Shown: positions 1-6,125 of the stretch, piece after piece
How the letters are laid out: each line of letters opens with the position of its first letter
Position numbering within the stretch: position 1 is the stretch's first letter
Source of the DNA: CAZAPV01 sp964487195
GTDB taxonomy: Bacteria > Patescibacteriota > Patescibacteriia > SG8-24
Length of the DNA: 17,265 bases
Direction of reading: 5' to 3'
Assembly: GCA_964487195.1 (NCBI GenBank)
Contig: CAZAPV010000021.1
Span: 1 to 17,265, forward strand
Made by a program: the position numbers and the translations under genes
Notes under the pieces: model-generated
Seen by the model: the letters and a program-made list of their open reading frames with translations, nothing else
Told to the model about the DNA's origin: nothing
The model's database searches: none

Positions 1-68
1 TCCCCGCCGACCTCGCCATGCACAAACCGGACGCGTTCAAAGCGGTGGTCGACGCAGCCAAGAAATAA
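1..68 (+). CDS. rplT: 50S ribosomal protein L20, C-terminal end (partial)
   Basis: Only the last 21 complete codons are visible, reading from base 3 and ending with TAA at 66-68. The peptide contains ADLAMHKPDAFKAVVDAAKK. This matches the usual L20 C-terminus, which in other bacteria reads roughly LADLAxxDPxAFxALVEKAK. L20 binds 23S rRNA and is needed for early assembly of the large ribosomal subunit. An intrinsic terminator starts 16 nt after the stop, so this is the last gene of its transcript, as expected for the infC-rpmI-rplT order. The call rests on a short tail; the pattern is characteristic, but the rest of the gene lies outside the window. Confidence 0.8.
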   Translation, partial: PADLAMHKPDAFKAVVDAAKK

Positions 69-83
69 AACCGAATGAAACAA

Positions 84-117
84 AAAACGCTCCGAGAGAT
101 CGGGGCGTTTTGTTTTG
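84..117. terminator. Bidirectional intrinsic terminator between rplT and the convergent surface gene
   Basis: A 12-bp stem pairs 84-95 with 100-111 around a GAGA loop. On the + strand it is followed by TGTTTTG. On the minus strand the same hairpin is followed by a T-run (the complement of 82-87). It lies between the rplT stop at 68 and the stop of the minus-strand gene at 126, so it can end both convergent transcripts. Confidence 0.85.
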
Positions 118-125
118 TGTGCACT

Positions 126-1943
126 TCACTGTCCGGACAGGCCGGCGCGGAACGTCGGGAGCGTTTTGGTGATGTCGCCGAAGCCGGGCGGCGGGTTCGC
201 GACCGCGCGGCCGTCGTAGATCACCTGCTCGGCGCCCTGCGTGAGCGCGGTGTACGACCGGCCGAAATTGATCTTGTGCGCGATCATCAGCCCGTACACC
301 GTGAGCGGATTCGTTCCGGCGGTGTCCGGCGGGGCGACCGTGTAGATCCCGCCGCTCCCGTTCGCGTAGAACGCGCCGACCAGATTCTGCACGTTCTTGT
401 TGATGTACACGTTCCCCTTTCCGTCGCCCGGCGCGTTCGAGAGCACGATCCAGCCGACCGACGCGAGCTGCGCCAGTTTGGTGATCGACGCGCCGCCGTA
501 CGCCATGTCGGCGTTCAGGTACAGGTTGCCGCCGTTCACGACGATCGTTCCGCCGCCCTTCGACGTGGGGAGTTTCGAATCGGTGTCGACGGCGTTGAAG
601 AACGTGTCGGGATTGTTGATCGTGAGGTCGCCGTTCACGACGTACACCTGGCCGGAAAGCGGTGCCGTGCGCAGGTTGCTGCCGTCAGGGAGGAGCGATA
701 CGACGGTGCCGTACCGTCCGGCGAGGATTCCTGCGATGTCCAGTTTGCCGAGCGTGGTGGTGAACGAGTTCTGGATGTTCGGCAGCTGGTACGCCGTGGT
801 CGGCGAAACGATGCCGGTCGGTCCCTGCGGACACGACGAGCTGTTGAAATTCACGATCGTCTCTTTCGCGGTGATGCAGAACGTGGCGTTATACGCGCCG
901 GTCGGCGGGAGCGCCTGTTCGGTGACGCTCTTCTGCGAGAACAGTTCGCCGTACACCGATTGCAGCCACGGAAACAGAAGGTCGGTGCACCAGTCGGCGC
1001 CGCTGCACGGCGGAGAAACGCCGGCGTTCGTGCAATCCGAATCGCGTCTGCACGAGGTGGCGTGGTCCGCGCACGTCCCCGCGGGCCCGGGACACTGGCT
1101 GTCGCTGAAACAGACCGAGCCGTTGCTCGCGCACAGCCCCCACGGATCGGCGCAATGCTGCGGGCTGATCCCGTTGATGATCGCGGGCGCCGGGCAGCGC
1201 GGGCCGGTGCACGATGACGGCGCGTCGGAGTCGCACAGGCAGGCGATGTTGCGGTCGTACTCGCAGCGGCCGTACGCGGTGTACGGCGCGCAGCTCCCGG
1301 TCTGCGGCGCCGGCGGCGCGGGGCAGACGATGCTCGGCGCCCACGTCGTCGCGACCGCGCTGAAATCCGTCCACCCGATCCCGGTGCCGTCGTTCATCCC
1401 GCCCCACGCCCAGTGGTCGTTGGACAATCCTTTGGTGAACGCGCCGGTCGCCGGCGACAGCGCGACGTAGTAATTCGATGCCGCGCACAAGCTGGGCGTG
1501 TTGCCGCAATTCAGGGAGACCCAGCCGTTCGCGCCGAGATTGTACACCTTCGCCCAGCCCCAGATCTGATCGCCGAAGCCGTTGTACGTCTGCCGATACT
1601 GCGCGTACGGCGCGAGGCCGTCCGGCGTCGTCCCGCCGCACGTCTTGCCGAAGCAGATCCATCCCATCGTTTCGCTCCACCCCCAGCCGGAGAGGTCGCC
1701 GCGGTCGGTGTCGGTCAGGTTCTGCGTGATCGTGGCGCCGTAATTGACGGTACCGCACGTCCCCAAATTGGTGCAGTTCATCGAAATCCAGCCGATCGTG
1801 CCGGACCACGCCCAGCCGCTGACGTTGTCCGCTGTCCCCGCGAGCGCCGGCTGTGCGCAAAAAAACGCGCCCGCGGCGATCGCCGCTGCGCCGGCCCATT
1901 GCTGCACGTTCAGACGGAGCGTCATGGCTCTATCATGCCACAT
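126..1943 (-). CDS. Exported GW-repeat, cysteine-rich surface protein
   Basis: A protein of about 605 aa with no enzyme motif. Residues 1-35 form a signal peptide with a hydrophobic core and a likely cleavage after AQPALA. From about 42 to 195 there are four tryptophan-rich units of the type SGWAWSGTIGWISMNC, GWGWSETMGWICF and GWAKVYNLGANGWVSLNC. I associate such repeats with Patescibacteria surface proteins. Residues about 206-320 are cysteine-rich with pairs such as CRRDSDC. The C-terminal third (about 430-560) is strand-rich with regular VYVVNGDLTINN and IVVNGGNLYLN segments, suggesting a beta-solenoid-like fold. The start at 1943 is chosen because GGGAG lies 6 nt upstream; ATG at 1925 also gives a good signal peptide. 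A GTG at 2018 overlaps the upstream stop but adds a non-signal-like stretch across a terminator. Adhesion or envelope structure is a guess. Confidence 0.7.
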   Translation of the reverse strand: MWHDRAMTLRLNVQQWAGAAAIAAGAFFCAQPALAGTADNVSGWAWSGTIGWISMNCTNLGTCGTVNYGATITQNLTDTDRGDLSGWGWSETMGWICFGKTCGGTTPDGLAPYAQYRQTYNGFGDQIWGWAKVYNLGANGWVSLNCGNTPSLCAASNYYVALSPATGAFTKGLSNDHWAWGGMNDGTGIGWTDFSAVATTWAPSIVCPAPPAPQTGSCAPYTAYGRCEYDRNIACLCDSDAPSSCTGPRCPAPAIINGISPQHCADPWGLCASNGSVCFSDSQCPGPAGTCADHATSCRRDSDCTNAGVSPPCSGADWCTDLLFPWLQSVYGELFSQKSVTEQALPPTGAYNATFCITAKETIVNFNSSSCPQGPTGIVSPTTAYQLPNIQNSFTTTLGKLDIAGILAGRYGTVVSLLPDGSNLRTAPLSGQVYVVNGDLTINNPDTFFNAVDTDSKLPTSKGGGTIVVNGGNLYLNADMAYGGASITKLAQLASVGWIVLSNAPGDGKGNVYINKNVQNLVGAFYANGSGGIYTVAPPDTAGTNPLTVYGLMIAHKINFGRSYTALTQGAEQVIYDGRAVANPPPGFGDITKTLPTFRAGLSGQ

Positions 1944-1965
1944 CCGACACTCCCGTGGGTAGGGA

Positions 1966-1991
1966 AAGAGGCGGGGGTTGGCCCGCCTCTT
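1966..1991 (-). terminator. Intrinsic terminator-like hairpin between two surface genes
   Basis: A perfect 10-bp stem pairs 1966-1975 with 1982-1991 around a 6-nt loop, 24 nt downstream of the 786-aa gene's stop on the minus strand. The T-run after the stem is weak on the minus strand (TTCCCT) and better on the + strand (CTTTT). It probably ends the 786-aa gene's transcript incompletely. No clear promoter is visible between it and the 1943 start, so the downstream gene may depend on read-through. Confidence 0.6.
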
Positions 1992-2014
1992 CTTTTGACT
2001 CAACGCATCGGAGA

Positions 2015-4375
2015 TCACTTCATTCCCCGCCCCCGTTTGCCATTGATGACGCTAGGAACAACAACCAGGGAAGCCATCACGAGAGTGCCAAGTAAGGCCG
2101 CGAGAGGCGATCCGCGATCCTTTTTGGACTTTTCCTTTATCCGTGAATGCACGGGGATATCAAACTGTTCAACCTTTCCGTGTGGTCCCTTGACCTTGAA
2201 CTTCCCGATCACGTCGAACTCTTTGGGGCTCCCGGTTTTGGCCACGTCGAAGGCGATGGTTTTGATCTCATTGGCCACCCCTGTCTGCGTACAGCTGGTG
2301 TTGGCCACGAAGGTGCCCGAAGCATCATAGTCGCCGGCGACCGCGTAGCCGGTCGGCACCTGCGAACAGACGTCCACCGACCAATCGCTGTCCGATTGGA
2401 GGTAGAACGGGTAGAGGAAGTCCATCGCGTCCGCGCTCCAGACGGCATCGGTCGGATAGATGATGGTGAGCGCGCTGCCGGTCACGGTCTTGCTGCCGCC
2501 GCCCTGGTACTGAAGGGAGCACTGGGTGATGTCGGTGGCGCCGGACGGACAGTTGATGGTCAGCAGGAACTGGAAGTACTTGGTGGCGGTGTCCACGACG
2601 CCGTCCTTGTCCGTATCCACGAAGTCCGATGCACCCTTGTTCTGACCGGCGTAGACGAATCCGAGGTCCCCGGTGATGAGCATCGGGATGTTGAGGCCGC
2701 GGACGATGACCAAGAAGTCGCCGAGGTAGGGATCGCCCACGCTGCAGTCGCCGTTATTGTCCGTCTTACAGCTTCCGATCATCGCCTTCTGCCTGGCCAC
2801 GCCGGACTCGAAGATGTCCGGATAGAGCGAGCTGTCGGGGTTCTTGGTCAGCGTCACCATGCTGCCGTCGCGCTTGGTGATGGTCAGGCCGTTCAGCTTG
2901 TTTCGGTCGAAGACGATGACCTCCGTGTCCGGGAAGGCGAGTTTGCAGCTCGAGGCCCCGTTCGGACAGGTCTGTTGGGCGAACTGTTTGGTCACCCCTC
3001 CCTTCTGGAAGATGGCATGAACAATGTCCACGTGGTTCTTGTCCTGGTAGGGACAGCCCGAGTACTTGCCCTTCACTCCCGGACAGAAGTCGGTGGCGCT
3101 GTCGCTGAATGTCTGCGGAGACTCAGTGTTGTTGATTGAGGACTTGTCCACTGAGAAGAAGGTGACGGAGAAGTCGCCCGCCGGTACCGGGACGGTCGTC
3201 GTGCAGACTCCGGTCGCCGGACAGGTGAAGACCTGCTGGTCGCCGCCGTTCACCGCGAAGGTGATCTTGCTGCAAGGGGCGTTGGTTGCGAGCGGATCGG
3301 GTGTGCAGGTCAGGATGACTGAGTCGATCAACCCGTCGCCGTCAGAATCGGCGCTCTGGGCACTGGTGGTCGGCGGGACGTCGTTGGCCGTGCCGCTGAA
3401 GGTCTGCGGAGATTCCGTGTTGTTGATCGAGGACTTGTCCACCGAGAAGAAGGTGACGGAGAAGTCGCCCGCCGGCACCGGGACGGTCGTCGTGCAGACT
3501 CCGGTCGCCGGACAGGTGAAGGTGCTCTGTCCGCCGCCGTTCAGCGAGTAGGTGATGTGGTCGCAGGGCGCGTTGGTCGCCTGCGGATTGGGCGTACAGG
3601 TCAGGATGAACGAGTCGATAGGCCCGTCGCCGTCAGAGTCGGCGCTTTTGGCGCTGGTGGTCGGCGGGACGTCGGCCCCGACCGTCTTGGAGAACTTCGC
3701 CGAGGTGTCACCCGAGTTGCTCGTCGCCGTGGCGGTCACGGTGTGCGTCCCGGGATCCGTGGGGAGCGCGATGTTCTGGGTCGTACAGGAAGCGGGCTGG
3801 CTCGTGCAGTCGAAGACCGGCTGTACGGTACCATCAATGCTGTAGCTGATCGTCTTGCAGCCGCCCTGGGAGCCGGTGCCTGCCGTGCAGGTGAAGGTGA
3901 CAGCCTCGGGGGCTCCGTCGTTGTCGCCATCAATGAAGTTGGCGGTCAAGCTGGGCACATTGCACGTATTGGTCTTGTCGCTGGGGCACGGATCGACCTT
4001 AATACCCCCGAAAACGCTGATGGTGTTCGATTGATTGCCCGCCACATCCTTGACAAAGAGGGTGACTGTAGCCGGTTGAGGCGGGGGCAATATCAGGACT
4101 CTGTGCTGACAGAAGCTGCTTCCACTGCAGGTGAATGTCTGCACGGGGCCCCCGTTTACGGTGTAGTCGAGCTCGGCACAGCCGCTCCCGCCATCCGAAC
4201 AGTCGAAGTCCGCGCCGTCGTAGAAGCCGTCGCCGTCGCTGTCCGGCAAGCCGATCGACGGGGTCGGCGGCGTGGTGTCGCTCGCGGCATGGGCGATGCT
4301 TGTCGTCGGCAGGATGCCCATGATGTTCAGTACAAGGACCATCGTTGCGGCTACCGCTATTTTATTTTTCTTCAT
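2015..4375 (-). CDS. Exported Ig-like repeat protein with C-terminal membrane anchor
   Basis: A 786-aa protein with a clear signal peptide (residues 1-30, ending SIAHA). Four related units of about 95-100 residues follow. Each begins with an acidic, calcium-binding type motif (DSDGDG or DGDNDG) and has paired cysteines and an Ig-like strand pattern. Units 3 and 4 (residues 235-331 and 332-428) are exactly 97 aa each and nearly identical in their second halves. A second region (about 430-745) contains DTDKDG and further cysteines and is not recognised. The C-terminus (about 755-786) is a hydrophobic helix followed by KRGRGMK, so the protein is probably membrane-anchored with most of it outside. 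No LPxTG motif is present. The start has no Shine-Dalgarno sequence. A promoter and an attenuator-like leader lie upstream. Function is unknown; a stalk or adhesin is plausible. Confidence 0.75.
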   Translation of the reverse strand: MKKNKIAVAATMVLVLNIMGILPTTSIAHAASDTTPPTPSIGLPDSDGDGFYDGADFDCSDGGSGCAELDYTVNGGPVQTFTCSGSSFCQHRVLILPPPQPATVTLFVKDVAGNQSNTISVFGGIKVDPCPSDKTNTCNVPSLTANFIDGDNDGAPEAVTFTCTAGTGSQGGCKTISYSIDGTVQPVFDCTSQPASCTTQNIALPTDPGTHTVTATATSNSGDTSAKFSKTVGADVPPTTSAKSADSDGDGPIDSFILTCTPNPQATNAPCDHITYSLNGGGQSTFTCPATGVCTTTVPVPAGDFSVTFFSVDKSSINNTESPQTFSGTANDVPPTTSAQSADSDGDGLIDSVILTCTPDPLATNAPCSKITFAVNGGDQQVFTCPATGVCTTTVPVPAGDFSVTFFSVDKSSINNTESPQTFSDSATDFCPGVKGKYSGCPYQDKNHVDIVHAIFQKGGVTKQFAQQTCPNGASSCKLAFPDTEVIVFDRNKLNGLTITKRDGSMVTLTKNPDSSLYPDIFESGVARQKAMIGSCKTDNNGDCSVGDPYLGDFLVIVRGLNIPMLITGDLGFVYAGQNKGASDFVDTDKDGVVDTATKYFQFLLTINCPSGATDITQCSLQYQGGGSKTVTGSALTIIYPTDAVWSADAMDFLYPFYLQSDSDWSVDVCSQVPTGYAVAGDYDASGTFVANTSCTQTGVANEIKTIAFDVAKTGSPKEFDVIGKFKVKGPHGKVEQFDIPVHSRIKEKSKKDRGSPLAALLGTLVMASLVVVPSVINGKRGRGMK
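3092..3673 (-). repeat. Tandem 291-bp direct repeat inside the 786-aa surface gene
   Basis: Two in-frame copies of 291 bp (97 codons) lie head to tail at 3383-3673 and 3092-3382. Within 3111-3230 against 3402-3521 I count 5 differences in 120 bases, all silent. The halves encoding the N-terminal part of each unit are clearly more diverged. Each copy encodes one Ig-like unit beginning DVPPTTSA and containing DSDGDG. Confidence 0.9.
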
Positions 4376-4431
4376 AGCTATTGAGCATTAAATGATGAAT
4401 GAAATTTTTGCGTATTTTGAATGCCGAGTAT

Positions 4432-4472
4432 AAAAAATCCCCTGCCGGCGATCATCGCCTTTCGTGCGGGGG
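4432..4472 (-). terminator. Leader terminator (attenuator-like hairpin) upstream of the 786-aa gene
   Basis: On the minus strand an outer stem (complement of 4466-4472 with 4439-4445, one A-C mismatch) encloses an inner 5-bp stem GGCGA/TCGCC with a TGA loop. A run of six T follows at 4437-4432. It lies inside the 5' leader, between the promoter at 4515-4543 and the start at 4375. It therefore looks like a conditional terminator, or the end of a short RNA of about 75 nt, rather than the end of a normal gene. The stop codon of the 17-codon leader ORF sits in the inner loop. Confidence 0.65.
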
Positions 4473-4505
4473 AGAGGGAAAGAAAAGAGTAGGGATTCTT
4501 TTCAT
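4452..4505 (-). CDS. Putative 17-codon leader peptide
   Basis: An ATG at 4505-4503 lies 9 nt after the -10 box TAAAAT and opens a 17-residue frame, MKRIPTLFFPSPPHERR, ending with TGA at 4454-4452. The stop falls in the inner loop of the terminator hairpin, so a ribosome translating this frame would cover the hairpin. The peptide is rich in Phe and Pro near its end (FFPSPP). The start geometry matches two other starts in this window. The frame is short and could be coincidental, so this is an inference from position rather than from homology. Confidence 0.4.
   Translation of the reverse strand: MKRIPTLFFPSPPHERR
4482..4503 (-). promoter_or_regulatory. 5' leader hairpin preceding the attenuator
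   Basis: A 7-bp inverted repeat pairs 4482-4488 with 4497-4503 (GAAAAGA/TCTTTTC) around an 8-nt loop, immediately after the leader ATG. On the RNA the segment AAUCCCU (complement of 4491-4497) could also pair with GGGGAUU in the 3' arm of the terminator (complement of 4436-4442). That pairing would be an alternative, antiterminator-type structure. Confidence 0.4.
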
Positions 4506-4514
4506 ATATAAATA

Positions 4515-4543
4515 ATTTTACCATTTTTCTCCCCCCTGCGCAA
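4515..4543 (-). promoter_or_regulatory. Sigma-70-type promoter of the 786-aa surface gene leader
   Basis: On the minus strand a -35 box TTGCGC (complement of 4538-4543) and a -10 box TAAAAT (complement of 4515-4520) are separated by exactly 17 nt. Transcription should begin about 2-3 nt before the ATG at 4505. The leader to the 786-aa gene would then be about 130 nt. Confidence 0.65.
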
Positions 4544-4549
4544 TAGTGA

Positions 4550-4563
4550 ACTTGGGGTCAAGT
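4550..4563. promoter_or_regulatory. Inverted repeat centred between divergent promoters
   Basis: ACTTG-GGGT-CAAGT has 5-bp arms. Its centre coincides with the midpoint between the -35 boxes of the minus promoter (ending at 4543) and the tRNA promoter (starting at 4570). It could be an operator serving both promoters, but arms this short can arise by chance. Confidence 0.3.
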
Positions 4564-4569
4564 AGGGGC

Positions 4570-4598
4570 TTGAAAAGAAAACGCTGTTCCTTTATGAT
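4570..4598 (+). promoter_or_regulatory. Sigma-70-type promoter of tRNA-Asp
   Basis: A -35 box TTGAAA (4570-4575) and a -10 box TATGAT (4593-4598) are separated by 17 nt. The -10 ends 16 nt before the mature tRNA, leaving room for a short 5' leader. Confidence 0.75.
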
Positions 4599-4614
4599 GG
4601 TCGCACGTTTTCAT

Positions 4615-4692
4615 GGGTCCGTGGTGTAGCCCGGTTAACACGTCTCCCTGTCACGGAGAAGATCGAGGGTTCAAATCCCTTCGGACCCGCCA
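4615..4692 (+). tRNA. tRNA-Asp (anticodon GTC)
   Basis: A complete cloverleaf is visible. The acceptor stem GGGTCCG (4615-4621) pairs with CGGACCC (4682-4688). The anticodon stem TCTCC/GGAGA encloses loop CTGTCAC with anticodon GTC, and the T-arm carries GGTTCAAAT. The discriminator base is G, as expected for tRNA-Asp, and CCA is encoded in the DNA at 4690-4692. It stands alone between its own promoter and its own terminator. Confidence 0.95.
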
Positions 4693-4699
4693 CGAAAGG

Positions 4700-4725
4700 T
4701 ACCGCTTAACCGAGCGGTATTTTTC
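4700..4725 (+). terminator. Intrinsic terminator after tRNA-Asp
   Basis: A 7-bp stem TACCGCT/AGCGGTA (4700-4706 with 4713-4719) with a 6-nt loop is followed by TTTTTC. It begins 8 nt after the encoded CCA. Confidence 0.85.
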
Positions 4726-4750
4726 GTGGTCACTAGCAAAGTGAGAACTT

Positions 4751-4759
4751 TGGTACAAT
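4751..4759 (+). promoter_or_regulatory. Extended -10 promoter of the YdeI-family gene
   Basis: TGGTACAAT is an extended -10 element (TGn followed by TACAAT at 4754-4759). No good -35 is seen. The ATG is only 9 nt further on and no Shine-Dalgarno sequence fits between, implying a transcript that starts at or 2-3 nt before the start codon. Confidence 0.6.
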
Positions 4760-4768
4760 AATTATCAT

Positions 4769-5080
4769 ATGAATAAAAAAGGAATCGCCACGGGAGTGGC
4801 GCATACGGTACCAGCGGATTTGCGGAAAGCATTAGCCTCTGATCCCAAGGCGCTTGTAAAATGGAACGATCTTACGCCGCTCGCGCGCAATGAGTGGATT
4901 TGCTGGGTTACGTATGTTAAGGGGCTGGAAACGAGACGCGAACATGTCAAGCGAGTCGTCTCTGAATTGAAAGAAGGCATACGCCGTCCTTGTTGCTGGA
5001 TTGGTTGTATTCATCGTGCCGATAAACTGATGAGCCCTTCGGTGCAATGGGCGCTCGGCAAAAAATCCAAATCAAAATAA
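4769..5080 (+). CDS. YdeI/OmpD-associated (OmdA) family protein
   Basis: A 103-aa cytoplasmic protein without a signal peptide or membrane segment. The core from about residue 14 (VPADLRKALASDPKALVKW) through LTPLARNEWICWVTYVKGLETRREHVKRV to PCCWIGCIHR matches the short form of the YdeI/OmpD-associated family: an LPxDL start, a DxLTPSxRxExVxWIxxAKxxETRxRR-like centre, and a cysteine-containing tail. The family is linked by name to bacteriocin protection and outer-membrane protein phenotypes in enterobacteria; its biochemical role is not established, and the name should not be taken as function here. The gene has its own extended -10 promoter and terminator and so is monocistronic. It is more AT-rich at its start than its neighbours. 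Confidence 0.75.
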   Translation: MNKKGIATGVAHTVPADLRKALASDPKALVKWNDLTPLARNEWICWVTYVKGLETRREHVKRVVSELKEGIRRPCCWIGCIHRADKLMSPSVQWALGKKSKSK

Positions 5081-5120
5081 ATGAGCCTCGGAGTTCTCAC
5101 GTCGCACCCGATGCCCCGCC

Positions 5121-5158
5121 AGAAAAAGATGCTCACCCGGTGGGTATCTTTTTCTGTT
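5121..5158. terminator. Intrinsic terminator after the YdeI-family gene
   Basis: A 10-bp stem AGAAAAAGAT/ATCTTTTTCT (5121-5130 with 5146-5155) encloses a further ACCC/GGGT pairing. The T-rich arm continues into TGTTTG. It lies 41 nt after the stop at 5080. The A-rich left arm would also give a U-rich end on the minus strand, though no minus-strand gene ends here. Confidence 0.75.
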
Positions 5159-5179
5159 TGGATGCCGCGGGTCGAACGC

Positions 5180-5208
5180 TTGCGCGGACAGCCGAAAGTG
5201 GCTAGAGT
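5180..5208 (+). promoter_or_regulatory. Promoter of the two-gene unit at 5239-6094
   Basis: A -35 box TTGCGC (5180-5185), identical to that of the leader promoter at 4538-4543, and a -10 box TAGAGT (5203-5208) are 17 nt apart. The predicted 5' UTR of about 24 nt contains the Shine-Dalgarno sequence AAGGAGG. Confidence 0.55.
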
Positions 5209-5238
5209 TGGCGAGGTCCTTTTCAAGGAGGCGGCCGA

Positions 5239-5514
5239 ATGAGCGACGACATCTTTAATCCCCACCCCGAAATCGCGGAATTGCTCGGTGAAACCAAATC
5301 CCAGATTTCCCCCGCGGATCTGCCCGACGCGCTTCCTGCCGACTTTCCGCGAGAGAAATACCCCTTGCCGTGGCGCGTCGCCGGTCATCGCGGGAATGGC
5401 CACGTTGACGTCGAGGCCGCGAACGGCGCGTACGTCGCGCACATCTACTGTTGGGATGACGCGGATGACGAATGCCTGAAACGCAAACTCGCATCCATCA
5501 ACGCGTCCGTCTGA
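5239..5514 (+). CDS. Uncharacterised 91-aa acidic protein
   Basis: I do not recognise this protein. It is 91 aa, soluble and acidic, with no signal peptide or membrane helix. A proline-rich stretch (PADLPDALPADFPREKYPLPW, about residues 25-45) precedes a likely beta-strand section (GNGHVDVEAANGAYVAHIYCWDD, about 52-74) and a short basic C-terminal helix. The start is secure: AAGGAGG at 5225-5231 lies 7 nt before ATG. A promoter and a terminator isolate it from the YdeI-family gene. The next gene begins 40 nt downstream with an equally strong ribosome-binding site and no terminator between them, so the two are probably co-transcribed and may act together. Confidence 0.7.
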   Translation: MSDDIFNPHPEIAELLGETKSQISPADLPDALPADFPREKYPLPWRVAGHRGNGHVDVEAANGAYVAHIYCWDDADDECLKRKLASINASV

Positions 5515-5554
5515 CATTCTCCCCCCTGTCCAACGGCAGAAAGGAGGCCTGACG

Positions 5555-6094
5555 ATGTCCTTCCGAAGATTTTTCCATGCGGTGCGCCAGGTGCGCGGAC
5601 GGATGCGCGCGTCGGATTCGACCGTGGAGTACGACCGCGGCGTCGTCAAGGCGGCGGGGACGCTGCTCGGACTGTCGAGCCGTGAGCTGACCGATGCGCT
5701 CCGCGCGCTCGCGAAAGACGACCCGGACGGCGTCCGTTGCCGCGATTTCAACGTCGTGGGTCAGCTGAACGACGAAACGCGCCGCGCCGCGACCGGCATC
5801 GACGCGTGCATCGAAGCGATGCTCGACGTCTGGAACGTGACCGATCGCGCCGGACGCGACGACTTCATCGTCGATCCGTTCGGGATCCGGCACGGCTTCG
5901 CGTCGATTCCCGCCGACTACTTCGTCGGTTTCATCGCCGCGCGGACCGGGCTTCCCCGATCCGCCGCGCACCGATTCTGGCTCGCGTTCATCAACGTGCT
6001 GATCCGGCAGCCGACGCTGTTGCCGAACATCCGCGGCCGATGGATCGCGCCGAAGCCGCGCCTCGTCGGCATCCCGTCCCGCCGCATCCGATGA
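5555..6094 (+). CDS. Uncharacterised 179-aa basic protein
   Basis: I do not recognise this protein. It is 179 aa, basic at both ends (MSFRRFFHAVRQVRGRMR and VGIPSRRIR), and has no clear membrane segment. The centre alternates helices with acidic patches (LTDALRALAKDDPDG, TGIDACIEAMLDVW) and includes FIVDPFGIRHGFASIPADYFVGFIAARTG-type sequence. The basic tails suggest nucleic-acid or membrane-surface contact, which is only a guess. AAAGGAGG at 5540-5547 sets the start at 5555, 7 nt away. It is the second gene of a unit with the 91-aa gene and is followed by an intrinsic terminator that begins at its stop codon. Confidence 0.7.
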   Translation: MSFRRFFHAVRQVRGRMRASDSTVEYDRGVVKAAGTLLGLSSRELTDALRALAKDDPDGVRCRDFNVVGQLNDETRRAATGIDACIEAMLDVWNVTDRAGRDDFIVDPFGIRHGFASIPADYFVGFIAARTGLPRSAAHRFWLAFINVLIRQPTLLPNIRGRWIAPKPRLVGIPSRRIR

Positions 6095-6125
6095 TCCTCT
6101 GCGCCGCTGCGGGGGATTTTTCTTT
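6094..6125 (+). terminator. Intrinsic terminator of the two-gene unit
   Basis: A 9-bp stem with G-U pairs (ATCCTCTGC at 6094-6102 with GCGGGGGAT at 6109-6117) is followed by TTTTCTTTT. It begins at the last base of the TGA stop. On the minus strand it has no T-run, so it does not obviously serve the convergent pyk gene. Confidence 0.7.

Noticed and set aside
75..1470. Long + strand open frames opposite the 605-aa surface gene (75-1217 and 397-1470)
   Set aside because: They are arginine-rich or low-complexity shadows of the minus-strand gene, without ribosome-binding sites or recognisable domains, and one begins inside the rplT terminator.
1944..2018. GTG start at 2018 for the 605-aa surface protein, overlapping the upstream stop
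   Set aside because: The extra residues are basic and not signal-like, and they run through a perfect terminator hairpin; a signal peptide begins at 1943 or 1925.
6094..6124. Terminator for pyk on the minus strand
   Set aside because: The hairpin at the convergent gene end has a T-run only on the + strand; on the minus strand the bases after it are not T-rich.
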